A program made the position numbers and the translations under genes. The notes beneath the pieces were generated by a model that saw nothing but the letters and a program-made list of their open reading frames with translations, made no database searches and was not told the DNA's origin. Below are positions 33,767-43,920 of a DNA stretch of 64,000 bases, one piece after another. This stretch comes from Gracilaria gracilis (Eukaryota; Rhodophyta; Florideophyceae; Gracilariales; Gracilariaceae). The stretch spans positions 62,001-126,000 of the forward strand of contig JARGSG010000018.1 in NCBI GenBank assembly GCA_030374805.1, read 5' to 3'. Numbering within the stretch: the stretch's first letter is position 1; each line of letters starts with the position of its first letter.

Positions 33767-35018
33767 CTAACTGGATGTAGCTGTACCGGTACCTGCTCCA
33801 CCGGTACCGCCAAAGCCACCGAACCCGAGGTTGAGGAAACTTCCAAGGTTCGCTGCACTAGAATCAGAGCCGGATGCTAATGCATTCCCAGATCCGCCTG
33901 CGCCAATTGCACCGAAGAGAGTGCCGGGACTTCCGGAGCCAGTACCACCAATACCAGCTGCAGCTGACACCCCCATAGCGTTTCCATCACCACCACCACC
34001 TCCCCCACCACCTGTACCGCTTGCTGTTGCGGTCGAGGAAGAAGATGATGTGAATGAATCTCCAGAGAGCGGGAAAGAAAAACCAGGAGCGGGAGCGGGA
34101 GCTGGCGCAGGAGCGGGCGCAGCTGGACCTCCAAAAAGCGGGAAAGGAAACAAAAATCCACCACCAGGGCTGGCAGGGCCAGCAGGGCCGGCAGGGCCGG
34201 CAGGACCAGCAGGGCCGTCACCACCAGCAGGACCAGCAGGACCAGTAGGGCCGGCAGGCCCAGCAGGGCCGTCACCACCAGCAGGACCAGCAGGACCAGT
34301 AGGGCCGGCAGGCCCAGCAGGGCCGTCACCACCAGCAGGACCAGCAGGACCAGTAGGGACCGGCAGGCCCAGCAGGGCCGTCACCACCAGCAGGACCAGC
34401 AGGACCAGTAGGGCCGGCAGGCCCAGCAGGGCCGTCACCACCAGCAGGACCAGCAGGGCCGGCAGGGCCGTCACCACCAGCAGGACCAGCAGGGCCAGTA
34501 GGGCCGGCAGGGCCGGCAGGGCCGTCACCACCAGCAGGCCCAGCAGGCCCAGCAGGACCGTCACCGCCAGCAGGGCCAGCAGGGCCGGTAGGACCAGCAG
34601 GGCCGTCACCACCAGCAGGGCCAGTAGGACCAGTAGGGCCAGCAGGACCAGCAGGACCAGCAGGACCAGCAGGACCAGCAGGACCAGCAGGACCACCGCC
34701 AGGTCCCATTCCCATGCCACCGCCAGGTCCCATTCCCATGCCACCGCCAGGTCCCATTCCCATTCCACCGCCAGGTCCCATTCCCATGCCACCGCCAGGT
34801 CCCATTCCCATGCCACCGCCAGGTCCCATCCCCATGCCACCGCCGGGTCCCATCCCCATGCCACCGCCAGGTCCCATCCCCATGCCACCGCCGGGTCCCA
34901 TCCCCATGCCACCGCCAGGTCCCATTCCCATGCCACCGCCAGGCCCCTGCGCTAGGCACTGCGGAAAGATAGACGCCACAATGGCGCAAAGAATGAGAAT
35001 GGTGCTCCTTCGCTTCAT
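33767..35018 (-). CDS. Secreted collagen-like structural protein
   Basis: About 416 residues if one extra base is set aside. The start [24 protein letters not shown] is a signal peptide; the frame is open upstream but this ATG is chosen for that reason. Then come about ten GPGGGMGM units, followed by some 55-60 Gly-X-Y triplets made of GPA, GPT and GGD. Next are a hydrophobic [12 protein letters not shown], an Ala-Pro run, Ser/Gly-rich low complexity and a tail [12 protein letters not shown]. The triplets are strictly collagenous and low in charge. Near 34359 one repeat has an extra base (GGGACC against GGGCC in sister repeats) that shifts the frame; this may be an assembly error in the repeat or a real break. 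The product is likely an extracellular or cell-wall matrix protein. A TATA box lies 90 bases upstream. Confidence 0.8.
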
Positions 35019-35108
35019 GTTGTTCTCCACGCGATGCAGATCGGGATTCAGTATCGAGGAAGGCGGCTTGGCACGTTGGTGGGAGTGAGGCTGGAACGGA
35101 GTATGCGC

Positions 35109-35115
35109 ATTTATA
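35109..35115 (-). promoter_or_regulatory. TATA box of the collagen-like gene
   Basis: On the minus strand CATATAAATG, about 90 bases before the ATG at 35018, the same spacing as in cysteine-rich gene 1. Confidence 0.5.
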
Positions 35116-36295
35116 TGAATCAGCTGCTTGCTTGAAGAGTGGCAGAACTTGAGCGACTCTACTGTAAGCAACCGTTGCTGTGGAGCGTGTGATAATCGAA
35201 GCCCTGGAATGATGCAAAGCTAACAGTTAATAACGATCTCCACGCCTTTGGCAGACAGGTGCAAACAGGTCATTGCAATTATTGAAACCGACATCTCAAT
35301 GAGCTGCGGGTGAATCGGTGTTGTTAATTTGGACTCGTTGCTTCGACGGAGAAGAGGGACGTCGTATAATAAATATCGTACGCTATGACCTCAGGGCTGT
35401 CTGGCCGAGGCCAAATTCCGAATAGCAGACAGTGAGTTGTGAACCACATGTGGTTCATCGTACAATCAGGTTGTAAACCACACAGCAGATTCTGCTGTGA
35501 TTGTGACAGGCGCTGATTCAAAGCTTGCCTTTTTTAACTGGTTCGGAATTGTGAGTGTGGCTGTTCACTTATCACTGATGGGCAAACAGCCACAGGCGCG
35601 GACGTTCGTGCGCGTGTGTTTGGCGCGTCGTGTTTGTCAGCTGCGAAATTGTCTGGCGCTACTGGACTTGGTTTCAGGCCCTCAGACTGATGTGCGTGTA
35701 GTGCAACTTTCTTCTACGCAGTTGCCCAAAACGATGGTGGAGATGCGATGAGAACTGACTGACGCCATGATGATGATGATGAGGAGGAGGATAGTGAGAT
35801 CACTATCCTGGGCGCTATACGTGTCGTTTCAAAGATTGACGTTCAAACCTGTGTTGCACGTTAAACTGTTCAAATAAGATGAGAACCAACACAAATGAGG
35901 ACGGCAGGACCCGAGTGTTGAGAGCGAATTGGTCTTCGAGAGCAGCTGAGAAGCACTTCACCGAGCTCATATATACGATGCTGCAGCTCTAGTGGCACAC
36001 AAAAATTTTGGGTTGCCAGCACAAATTCAGCGGACTGTGCAACCCACGAACGAGATTGAATCTTAGGAATATTGATAGAGGACGTAACTTGCTCCCTAGT
36101 AGTCCCTACCGTTCCAATAAAATATCACCTGCGGTTAGGCCATTTTGTTGAGATTACAAGTTTGTTTCTCTTTTGTAGTTTTTAGTGTAAGCTTTATTAG
36201 CAACCGCACTCCAATTGGGTAGGTCTGAAGCTCGTAAACGAGGTTCTTGCTGTTGCTCTGAACGTTATAATATCTCAAAAATATCGGCAGATGAC

Positions 36296-36334
36296 AGCAG
36301 TCTGCTATAAGCCTGCGGCTTATAGCAGACTGCT
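36296..36334. repeat. Perfect hairpin, 18-bp arms, 3-base loop
   Basis: AGCAGTCTGCTATAAGCC, loop TGC, then the exact reverse complement. Confidence 0.95.
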
Positions 36335-36710
36335 ATGGAAGCAGCGATTGCGGAGGACATAGCCCGATGATGTAAGAGATGACAGGATTGCAAGGAAGCG
36401 TTACAGTACTGCTTGCGTGATGGGGCCAAGCAACGAGGGAAAACGCGATATCCAAGATTGAGACAAGATTTGTCACAAACAAACAAGATTGAGAAGGAAG
36501 ACTTCCAATGGTATATTAATGTTTTGAGGGGTGGGGTTTTTTCATTAGCGTTGCCTACCGTACGATTGTTTGACAAGTCGTTAGGTGATGGCGCCCATCA
36601 TGATGATGATCATCATCATTATCATGCACCTGTTACGAAACCTTTTGCGTGTGCACAACCCGCAGCGAAGCAACTTACACTCTCATCTTTTCCTGATCTT
36701 GGTTTCGGAC

Positions 36711-36747
36711 CACAAGATTGATGTTGTAAAGTTACATCAATCTTGTG
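36711..36747. repeat. Perfect hairpin, 14-bp arms, 9-base loop
   Basis: CACAAGATTGATGT, loop TGTAAAGTT, then the exact reverse complement. Confidence 0.9.
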
Positions 36748-37342
36748 CGCCGAAACCTGCGCATCTAATATTACGTGTTACGCAACAACGCTGCCGCCTT
36801 GAGAGCCCAAGGCTCTCTCTATTGCACCCAAATGGAGCCCTGCTGTAAGAACAGTACATTTACGTACTCAAGCGCGAGCATGGCTGCACCAGAATTTTCT
36901 TCTTCTGAAGCATCCTACAAGCAATTCTCCCAGTTTGTTCATGGCTTGAAGCTGCATAGTCCCGACAGTTTTGAATTCATCAATTTCTGTGACTTGACAT
37001 CCGCGCTTGTATACAGTAACTCTACTCACCAACTCGCATGCACACTCAAGTCCCTCAATACTAAGAATTGTGAAAGCTGCTCAATCCTGTACGTGTAGAG
37101 GCCAGCTACCCCTTACCTTCTTGTCTCTCTCGCCCTCGCTCGTGCGTCAGTGGGTCCATCCGAAAATCCCAAGAGTCTTAGATTCCAAGAGGAGAACCCC
37201 TTGAGCTCACAAGGACAGTTCCAGCAGGGTTACACGAAAGCCTGTGTAACCGTTTCATGTCCTTTTGCTTCATGCAAATAAAGCTTCTCCATTCTTCGAT
37301 TGTCCAAGTCCTGTTCAGGATGCACCACCTGTTTCGCTCAAG

Positions 37343-37934
37343 ATGCGCATTATTCTTGAACCGCTTTCACTCCAACAGTATAACCAGATTTCATTACATA
37401 TAAAAAAGACCCACCTAGCAATTGAAGAACTACTTGATAGGGACGAAGATGAAAACCAAAAGTGTGTCGAAGAGTGTGAATGCAGCGAAGAGGAAAAAAA
37501 CGAAAGCAAGAAAAAGAAAAAGAATAAGAGAAATCGTGAAGCCACATGAAATTACACATTCAAAGACGTCAGCACCCTCCTAGATATCATCGAAAAGTAT
37601 AAACCAATTGGTTCAAATGGTTGGAAAAAAGTATTTCGAGAATACAATACATATGGGCGTAAAAACGACCGACCGTTTAGAAGGCAGGAAGGATTAAAGA
37701 AAAATACGACCGACTGTTACACATTCAGAAACAAAGTGGTGATCCATCGTTTCCTAAATTAGTGCGTCGGGCAAAAACATTCAAAAGGAAATTTTGTCCA
37801 AGATAGCCTCAAAAACTTTCGGTAGGAAACTTGATATGGAAGGTGTCTCTGAAGGAAACAATGGTCTTTGCAACAACACACTGTCAAACCAACCTGCATA
37901 AGTCGCGGCTTACACTGATTTCAGTTCTCTATCA
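37343..37934 (+). pseudogene. DUF6818-like (Myb/SANT-like) gene, 5' part
   Basis: From ATG 37343 (MRIILEPLSLQQYNQ), through an acidic then Lys-rich linker, to a domain reading NYTFKDVSTLLDIIEKYKP, GSNGWKKVFREYN, then LKKKYDRLL, GDPSFPKLVRRAKTF. This pattern (one helix, Pro-Gly-Ser before a Trp, then GDP and RRAK) is that of DUF6818, a SANT-like DNA-binding family. Decay is plain: an in-frame TGA at 37547-37549, a one-base loss near 37700 within an A run, another shift near 37790 and a TAA at 37899-37901. The gene is cut at 37934 by retrotransposon G2 and resumes at 58604. Family assignment is from motif memory. Confidence 0.5.
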
Positions 37935-38477
37935 TGTGTTATAATGCAAAAAAAAAGAGAGAGTCCGAAGCGGTCTTGAGACGGGAGCAGCGGTAGCGTA
38001 CAGTCTTGTGACTGTAATGAATCCGAGCGGAGAGAAGGGGTGGAAGCACCGGGCGGTCGAGGGGAGAGTGGACGATTGGTATCACCAGGCACGTACAGGA
38101 ACGTGCGGAAGGGTACGAACGGTCTGAGAAACCCAATAAAGGAGTAGCCGTGCGGTCTATCGTTAGTGCAAACTAGCGAAGAAGACGTGCGGCAGAAGAT
38201 GCTTGTCGTTTACGATTGGGGCCTCGGGAGATCCGAGCTACAACTAAATATCGGGTCTGGGCCCCATTACTAACTACTGTACGATCGGTCTAGTTTGCAC
38301 TGTCACTACCAAGTCCGTACACGTGGCCAACTTGTACGTTCGGCCAACTCGTCTGGCACTTGATCACCAAATCGTACACGTGGCGGTGTCACTGCACCGG
38401 CCAACCGTGCACTACCCCTTCGTACGTGAACGGCCAATCGGATATACAGAGCCCCAACCCGTGCCCACTATTCTACA
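37935..38477 (-). repeat. 3' LTR of G2
   Basis: 543 bp, TG...CA. Inner border next to a purine-rich tract (minus strand GGAGGGGGGTC). Confidence 0.9.
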
Positions 38478-38581
38478 GACCCCCCTCCTAGACTTGCGCT
38501 CCGCCCTCGGAGCGTTGCGTAGCGTCGCTAAGTCGCTACGCCTATGTCCGTATGGTTGAGAGGGCGCTATAGTGTACGTTC

Positions 38582-38628
38582 GGAAATTTTGCCCGGAAAG
38601 GGCGGGGCGAAGCCATGCCAAAATTTCC
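38582..38628. repeat. GGGGCGAAGCC hairpin, copy 1
   Basis: Arms GGAAATTTTG and CAAAATTTCC around the core GGGCGGGGCGAAGCCATG. Confidence 0.85.
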
Positions 38629-38977
38629 TGAGCGGGACCGACGAAAAGAGCTTGTGTACGTGTGGTGGAGTCCAAACCAAGCGGATCGATACGCAATGGT
38701 ACGCGAACGGCGGATCGGAAACGCATTACGCGTCACCCGGTGAGTACTCGACGACGTATAACTGTGCAGACCACAGGCGCCCGTTTGAGCGCTGTCGATG
38801 TCCTTGACACGTGATACGCACGAGTCCAATCGGTCACCATACGAAGCATAAAGAGCGGTGCTTATAAGCTGTGAGCTCGGCCGACAGCGTGGTGTCCGCG
38901 TGGTGCTACCCGTCCAAGAAAATGTGCCAAGCGCGTACCGAGTCCGCACGGTGAACAGAAGGCCGCAGTGCCCCTTT

Positions 38978-39024
38978 GGAAATTTTGCCCTGAAAGGGCG
39001 GGGCGAAGCCATGCCCAAATTTCC
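38978..39024. repeat. GGGGCGAAGCC hairpin, copy 2
   Basis: Arms GGAAATTTTG and CCAAATTTCC; same core. Confidence 0.8.
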
Positions 39025-39315
39025 CAAGCGGCCGGCAGATATCACTGTACGAGTGGCGGGTGCTTACAGGGATCCGAGCGGACGGCATAAGGCACGAAGT
39101 GGCCGTGGTTCCTAACGGCGACTGCCTCCAGGAACGCCCGTGGTCGCGGCGTCAGCGTAGTCCGATACGATTCGACGCCGTATACGTCCGATTGGAGCAC
39201 TGTGACGCACTCCAGGGCTCGGTCGGATTCGGTTGAGCCCTGAAAGTCCGCCAAAGGTTTAGTAGTGATCCATTCGGTGTACGCTGAGGTCATTCGGGTC
39301 TACGGTGTCCGTTTC

Positions 39316-39362
39316 GGAAAATTTGACCACCAAGGGCGGGGCGAAGCCATGGCCAAATTTTC
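39316..39362. repeat. GGGGCGAAGCC hairpin, copy 3
   Basis: Arms GGAAAATTTG and CCAAATTTTC. The arm sequence differs from copy 1 but pairing is kept by matching changes. Confidence 0.8.
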
Positions 39363-39568
39363 AGTACAGAGGAACGAAACGGCGTAACCGTGGCAGCAGA
39401 AAAACCACAAACCCAACGGATCAGCGCCGAGCAGGTGCACGCAGTGGCATCAGCATGAAACTTCGTGCGTTGAACGAATGAGGCTGCTTCGTGCCAGACT
39501 GCACCGAACGTGTGCGTGTCCAATAGTGGAAGTGCCGTACGTAAAGGTAATATTTGACATATCCGGTT

Positions 39569-39615
39569 GGGAAAAGGTGCCCATCAGGGGCGGGGCGAAG
39601 CTATGCCCGATTTCC
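39569..39615. repeat. GGGGCGAAGCC hairpin, copy 4 (diverged)
   Basis: Core GGGGCGGGGCGAAGCTATG; arms weaker (GGGAAAAGG and GATTTCC). Confidence 0.6.
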
Positions 39616-40787
39616 AATTACGGAAAGTGTACCCTTGCGCGGATGCCGAGCGTGAGGGCGCGACCGAAGGGCCGGCGCCCCTGTCCCCAATGGCTGCATT
39701 TCCACACGGCCGTCTCGCCGAGCGTGGGAGCGCGGTCGAACGACCGGTGCCTCTGTCCGTCTGGTACGGCGAGCGAAGGCTGCCATAGTCCAATCGTGCT
39801 TGAAAGTCCGAGCGGTCAGGTCAATAGTGGTGCACAATGGCATGTCCCGAACGGTTAAGCTCGGAGTACTGCGTTGCTGGTCGCTGATGGTCACTGCACC
39901 GTGCGGATTGTGTGAAACAACCGAGTCCGGGAGTGGGACAGCGGTCACTGGATGTCAGTAACAGAGACAGTCGTTGGCAGAATGCGCTGACGAAGAACGC
40001 ATGGTGACAGTCACAGTGTGGTACCTCCAGCGATCCGATTGGAAACAGCCATGATGGCCAGCGAGCAATTCCAGCAATGGTGCGCACCGGACGGGCTCAA
40101 AAAATCACGAATTAATCGTGCCAAGAGTGCATGCGCCCCGCGCGTGCGTCGGTAACCGATTCGGTACACAGTATTGCGTGTAGAGGCGCGCGCGTGCAAG
40201 CCAAAAAATCTTAAGTATTTTGACCATGCGGTGAGTCCAAATCGGGCATTTTGGGCGCCTGAAACGCCACCGTTTCGGAGCTAGCGGCCAAACACTGAAT
40301 CGCCGTTTTTGATACCGTACGGGCAGGCAATTTCCGCGACGGATTTTTTGATTCGCCTTCCAAGTAGCCGCGTCGCGCCGCCCGGCTGCCTGCGCGTATG
40401 CGGCGCAAGAGCGCATGCAGTTCCGTTCGGGTACAACACACAGATGACGTGGCGGTGTACGTCCAGCATTACGAAGAGGTGTTGTCGTCACGGGGGTGAC
40501 GTGTCGTGCCGTACGGGTTCTCGACTATACCACATTCGTCCTTGCGGAGAACTGAAGAGCAATACTTCGTTCGTGCTCGCGATTGGTACCACGGTACCAC
40601 GTCCGTTCGGAATTCTTGGCAAGTAGACAGTAGAGTAGGCGCGTTGTTCTCAAAAACACAACGCGATATGTTCCAAGTCGAAAAAGTAGATGCCACATAG
40701 CGTACTTAAACGGTTGAGTGTCTGTGCAGACAAACCAGTATCGTACTATAGAGGCAGTAAATTATGCTTCGAGCCGTAGCTCGAAGC

Positions 40788-40940
40788 TCATGCATTACCA
40801 GCACGTACGTTCAAACCTTGAGATCCGCGGACTCTTCTTCCCTCTCCTGAAGGTGTTGCGGATACCACACGGTTTCTGCGACGCCAGTAGCGGGCAATGA
40901 AGTGTTGGGGGATGTGTCCGGGTGGTTCAAACGTGTCCTG
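40788..40940 (-). pseudogene. C-terminal end of G2 pol, separated by the G1 insertion
   Basis: Reads QDTFEPPGHIPQHFIARYW on the minus strand, the end of the chromodomain, then a tail that differs from that of G1. It abuts the target duplication ATCCG of G1 at 40941-40945. Confidence 0.85.
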
Positions 40941-40945
40941 ATCCG

Positions 40946-41489
40946 TGTAGTATAGTGGGCCCGGGTTGGGGCTCTGTATATCCGATTGGCCGTTCACGTA
41001 CGAAGGGGTAGTGCACGGTTGGCCGGTGCAGTGGCACCGCCACGTGTACGATTTGGTGATCAAGTGCCGGACGGGTTGGCACAGCGTACAAGTTGGCCAC
41101 GTGTACGGACTTGGTAGTGATAGTGCAAATTAGACCGATCGTACAGTAGTTAGTAATGGGGCCTAGACCCGATATTTAGTTGTAGCTCGGATCTCCCGAG
41201 GCCCCAATCGTAAACGACAACCATCTTCTGCCGAACGTCTTCTTCGCTAGTTTGCACTAACGATAGACCGCACGGCTACTCCTTTATTGGGTTTCTCAGT
41301 ACCGTTCGTACCCTTCCGCACGTTCCTGTACGTGCCTGGTGATACCAATCGTCCACTCTCCCCTCGACCGCCCGGTGCTTCCACCCCTTCTCTCCGCTCG
41401 GATTCATTACAGTCACAAGACTGTACGCTACCGCCGCTCCCGTCTCAAGACCGCTTCGGACTCTCTCTCTTTTTGTGCATTATGCCACA
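40946..41489 (+). repeat. 5' LTR of G1
   Basis: 544 bp, TGTAGTATAGTGGG...CCACA, followed by a primer-site-like TTGGTCTCCCGACC. Confidence 0.95.
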
Positions 41490-43767
41490 TTGGTCTCCCG
41501 ACCTAGAAGTGGAATTCGAGACCGTACGGAGCAGCAGAACCGATCGTGGAACCAATACGTACAGTATGAGTCATCGTCCGCACGGAGAAATGGGTGAAGG
41601 GTCTTTGGTGGAAAAAGACAGCGCAAAGTCCGTACCGGTCGCAATTCGCGCCGCTTCGGATGCCACTTCGGTTGGCCGCCGGAGCACCCGAAGTAACGCG
41701 ACGGCCTACGTCACGCCTTCAAAGGAGCCCGAACGGATTATCCGAGACGGTTCCGCACGTAATAGGTCTAAGTCCGCACGGAACGAGGACGAGGCAACTG
41801 CCCTCGCCCCTTTTCCCGGAACGGAGAAGACGCCGCGGGGCGAAGCTGGCCCCGCGCCGCCACTCCTAACCGAACGGACTACCGCACGGGAACTCTGGGC
41901 AGGGATCGCTCCCTACGCCCTGCAGAGTCTCCGAACGGAAATTGAGGTCCACGTCCCCATGGCAGTGGAGACGTACCTCAAGGACCAAATCCCGGCGCTT
42001 CTGCACCAGGATATTCCACCGATCGTACACGATATGGTCAGGAATATCCTGAAAACAGACCGTTCGGAACCTGCTACGTCAGCTCTGAACAGTACACTGG
42101 CCGCACTGGTAGCTCAGCTACCGACCCACCCACCCAAATCTTTTATTGACCGTACGGATAATGCACCCACTAGCGGCGAGAGGCAACACCGACCGGAACT
42201 GAAGAAGGGCCCAACGAGGGGTCCGACCGGAGTGTACCTTCCGCCAGTCAACCCGCAGGACGATCCGAACGGAAGCTCAGGAGATTCCTCCGACGAGAGG
42301 AGGAATCGCCGCCGCAGAGGCGGTAGACCGAGCGGAAGTTCCGATTCGGATGACGCGCCCCGTAAATGGAAAGACCGTCGCCGCCAGAGAAGGCGAAGAT
42401 CAGCCAGAACGGACTCGGACTCTTCGGAGTCATCGTCGGATGACGACCGCACGGATTTTGAAGTCGACCGACACTCCCGCAGCCCTCGACGGAGGGGGAA
42501 GTCCGATCGGTATCGTTCCCGTTCGGACAGGTTGATGCTAAAACGCATCAGGCCCTTGAACGAGAAGTTCGCCAAAGTGGTGGACTACCGTACGTACAGG
42601 TTGCTCAGGAGGAGCCAGACGTACAATTCGCGGGTGGCGCGCAAGATTGCGCGCTACCAAAAGAAATTGAATGTCCAGATGAAGGGTCATTCCTTTTCCG
42701 GGACGGATCCGATATCGGTGCTCAATTTCTTACAGCGGTTTAAAACCGCTTGCAACCATAACGGACTCACTGAGGGGGCAGCCCTCTGGTGTTTCCAGTT
42801 TTACCTGACCGGACCGGCGCACGCTCTGGTTCAGTCTCGGCTCGAAGGTGAGTCTGGCGCTGTCGACCGTACTCGGGATGAGTCTCTCCATACGTACGAA
42901 GAGGTAGTCAACTTTCTGTTGACCACGTACGCAACGGATGACATCAATGCCGACGCGGCCGCAGAGGTCACCCTCTACCGCCAAGCGTCAGGCATGTCCG
43001 AAACGGAAATCGCCCAGAAGCTCTGGACGAAAGCCCTCCGTTGCGGAAATGTCTTTACCGATCGGAATTTGAAGGGGATCTTCGTCGAAGGTCTCCCTGC
43101 CGCCATACGGTCAAAGGTGAGGAATCACCTCACCTCGCATCCCAATATCTGATACGATGCACTTGCCCGTTACGCGGAATCGTACGGAGACACCCATCGT
43201 GCCTCACGTAGACAGTCCGTTCGGGTCGATACTCAAAAGCCAATCGTTCGGAAAGAGTCCTCTCGTACCGCCTGGAAGGTTCACAGTATCGATACCCCGT
43301 CGGAATCGATCTATTCCGTATCGGATGAAGACGAGGAACATGTTCTCGCGGTATCCCGCGCGTCTTCCATGCCCTCGCCTCCCACTACGCCCTCGGCTTC
43401 AACGCCAGCTCAGTCCGTTCGGTCTTATCCCAGTCCTGCCAGCTCCAGGGTACAGCAACCCCAGGGGCAGGCACCAGTTAGACCGTGTCGGATTTGCCTT
43501 TCGCGGGAGCCCAACTGCTGTCAGTTGCTCCCCCCGGACCTAAAGGAGAAGCTGCTGGCCATACGGGAGGCTAATTATCAGCAACGCCGCGAGGAAGGCT
43601 ATTATAGTGCCTACCAGACCGGACGGAAAACTGATACCCCGAAGGACAATGTAGGATATCGCCAGGGCGGACAGCCTCGCCAGACGTACTCACCAAGACC
43701 GACACAGGCCGTCATGCTGGTCGAGGAGACTGATCCCTACCAGGAAAACGACCAGGAGGAAGCGTAG
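41482..43767 (+). pseudogene. G1 gag region
   Basis: Starts at or just after the end of the LTR; the exact start is uncertain. An acidic/Ser-rich N-terminal part leads to an Arg/Asp/Ser-rich linker with RS-type repeats. Then comes the retrotransposon-gag core (GHSFSGTDPISVLNFLQRFK, LTGPAHALVQSRL, FVEGLPAAIRSKV) and a C-terminal Cys patch CRICLSREPNCC in place of a classical CCHC knuckle. Part of the broken G1 copy; the same frame in G2 lies at 55784-57958. Confidence 0.85.
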
Positions 43768-43920
43768 AGGCATCGCCTCCTCCACAGAGGCCTAGCCTCG
43801 CCCCGTCAGCGACAGACCGAACGCACTCCATCCGAGGGGAGTCCCCCTGTCCTGACATGTGACCTGACCGATACGGACATTGAAACCGAAACGGTCCTCT
43901 TTTCTAGCGCGAACTACAAG

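Larger units (their letters stand above)
35116..37342. other. Non-coding stretch with several hairpins
   Basis: No convincing gene. Besides the hairpins listed at 36296 and 36711 it has the palindrome TGAACCACATGTGGTTCA near 35442-35459 and CACAGCAG/CTGCTGTG near 35480-35498. Confidence 0.5.
38478..40787 (-). other. G2 3' module with four hairpin repeats, no long frame
   Basis: The 2.3 kb between pol and the 3' LTR. After the first ~100 bases next to the LTR it has no resemblance to the corresponding 3.2 kb of G1. It has no frame over about 130 codons on either strand. It holds four copies of a hairpin with the core GGGCGGGGCGAAGCCATG (listed separately) and many CCGNNCGG sites. Confidence 0.7.

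Noticed and set aside
33831-34955. 374-codon plus-strand frame opposite the collagen-like gene
   Set aside because: It is the mirror of a GC-rich repeat with no stops. The minus strand has the signal peptide, TATA box and Gly-X-Y logic.
41287-41481. Gag start inside the G1 5' LTR
   Set aside because: The frame is open through the LTR, but that part is LTR sequence shared with the 3' end and is not gag-like.
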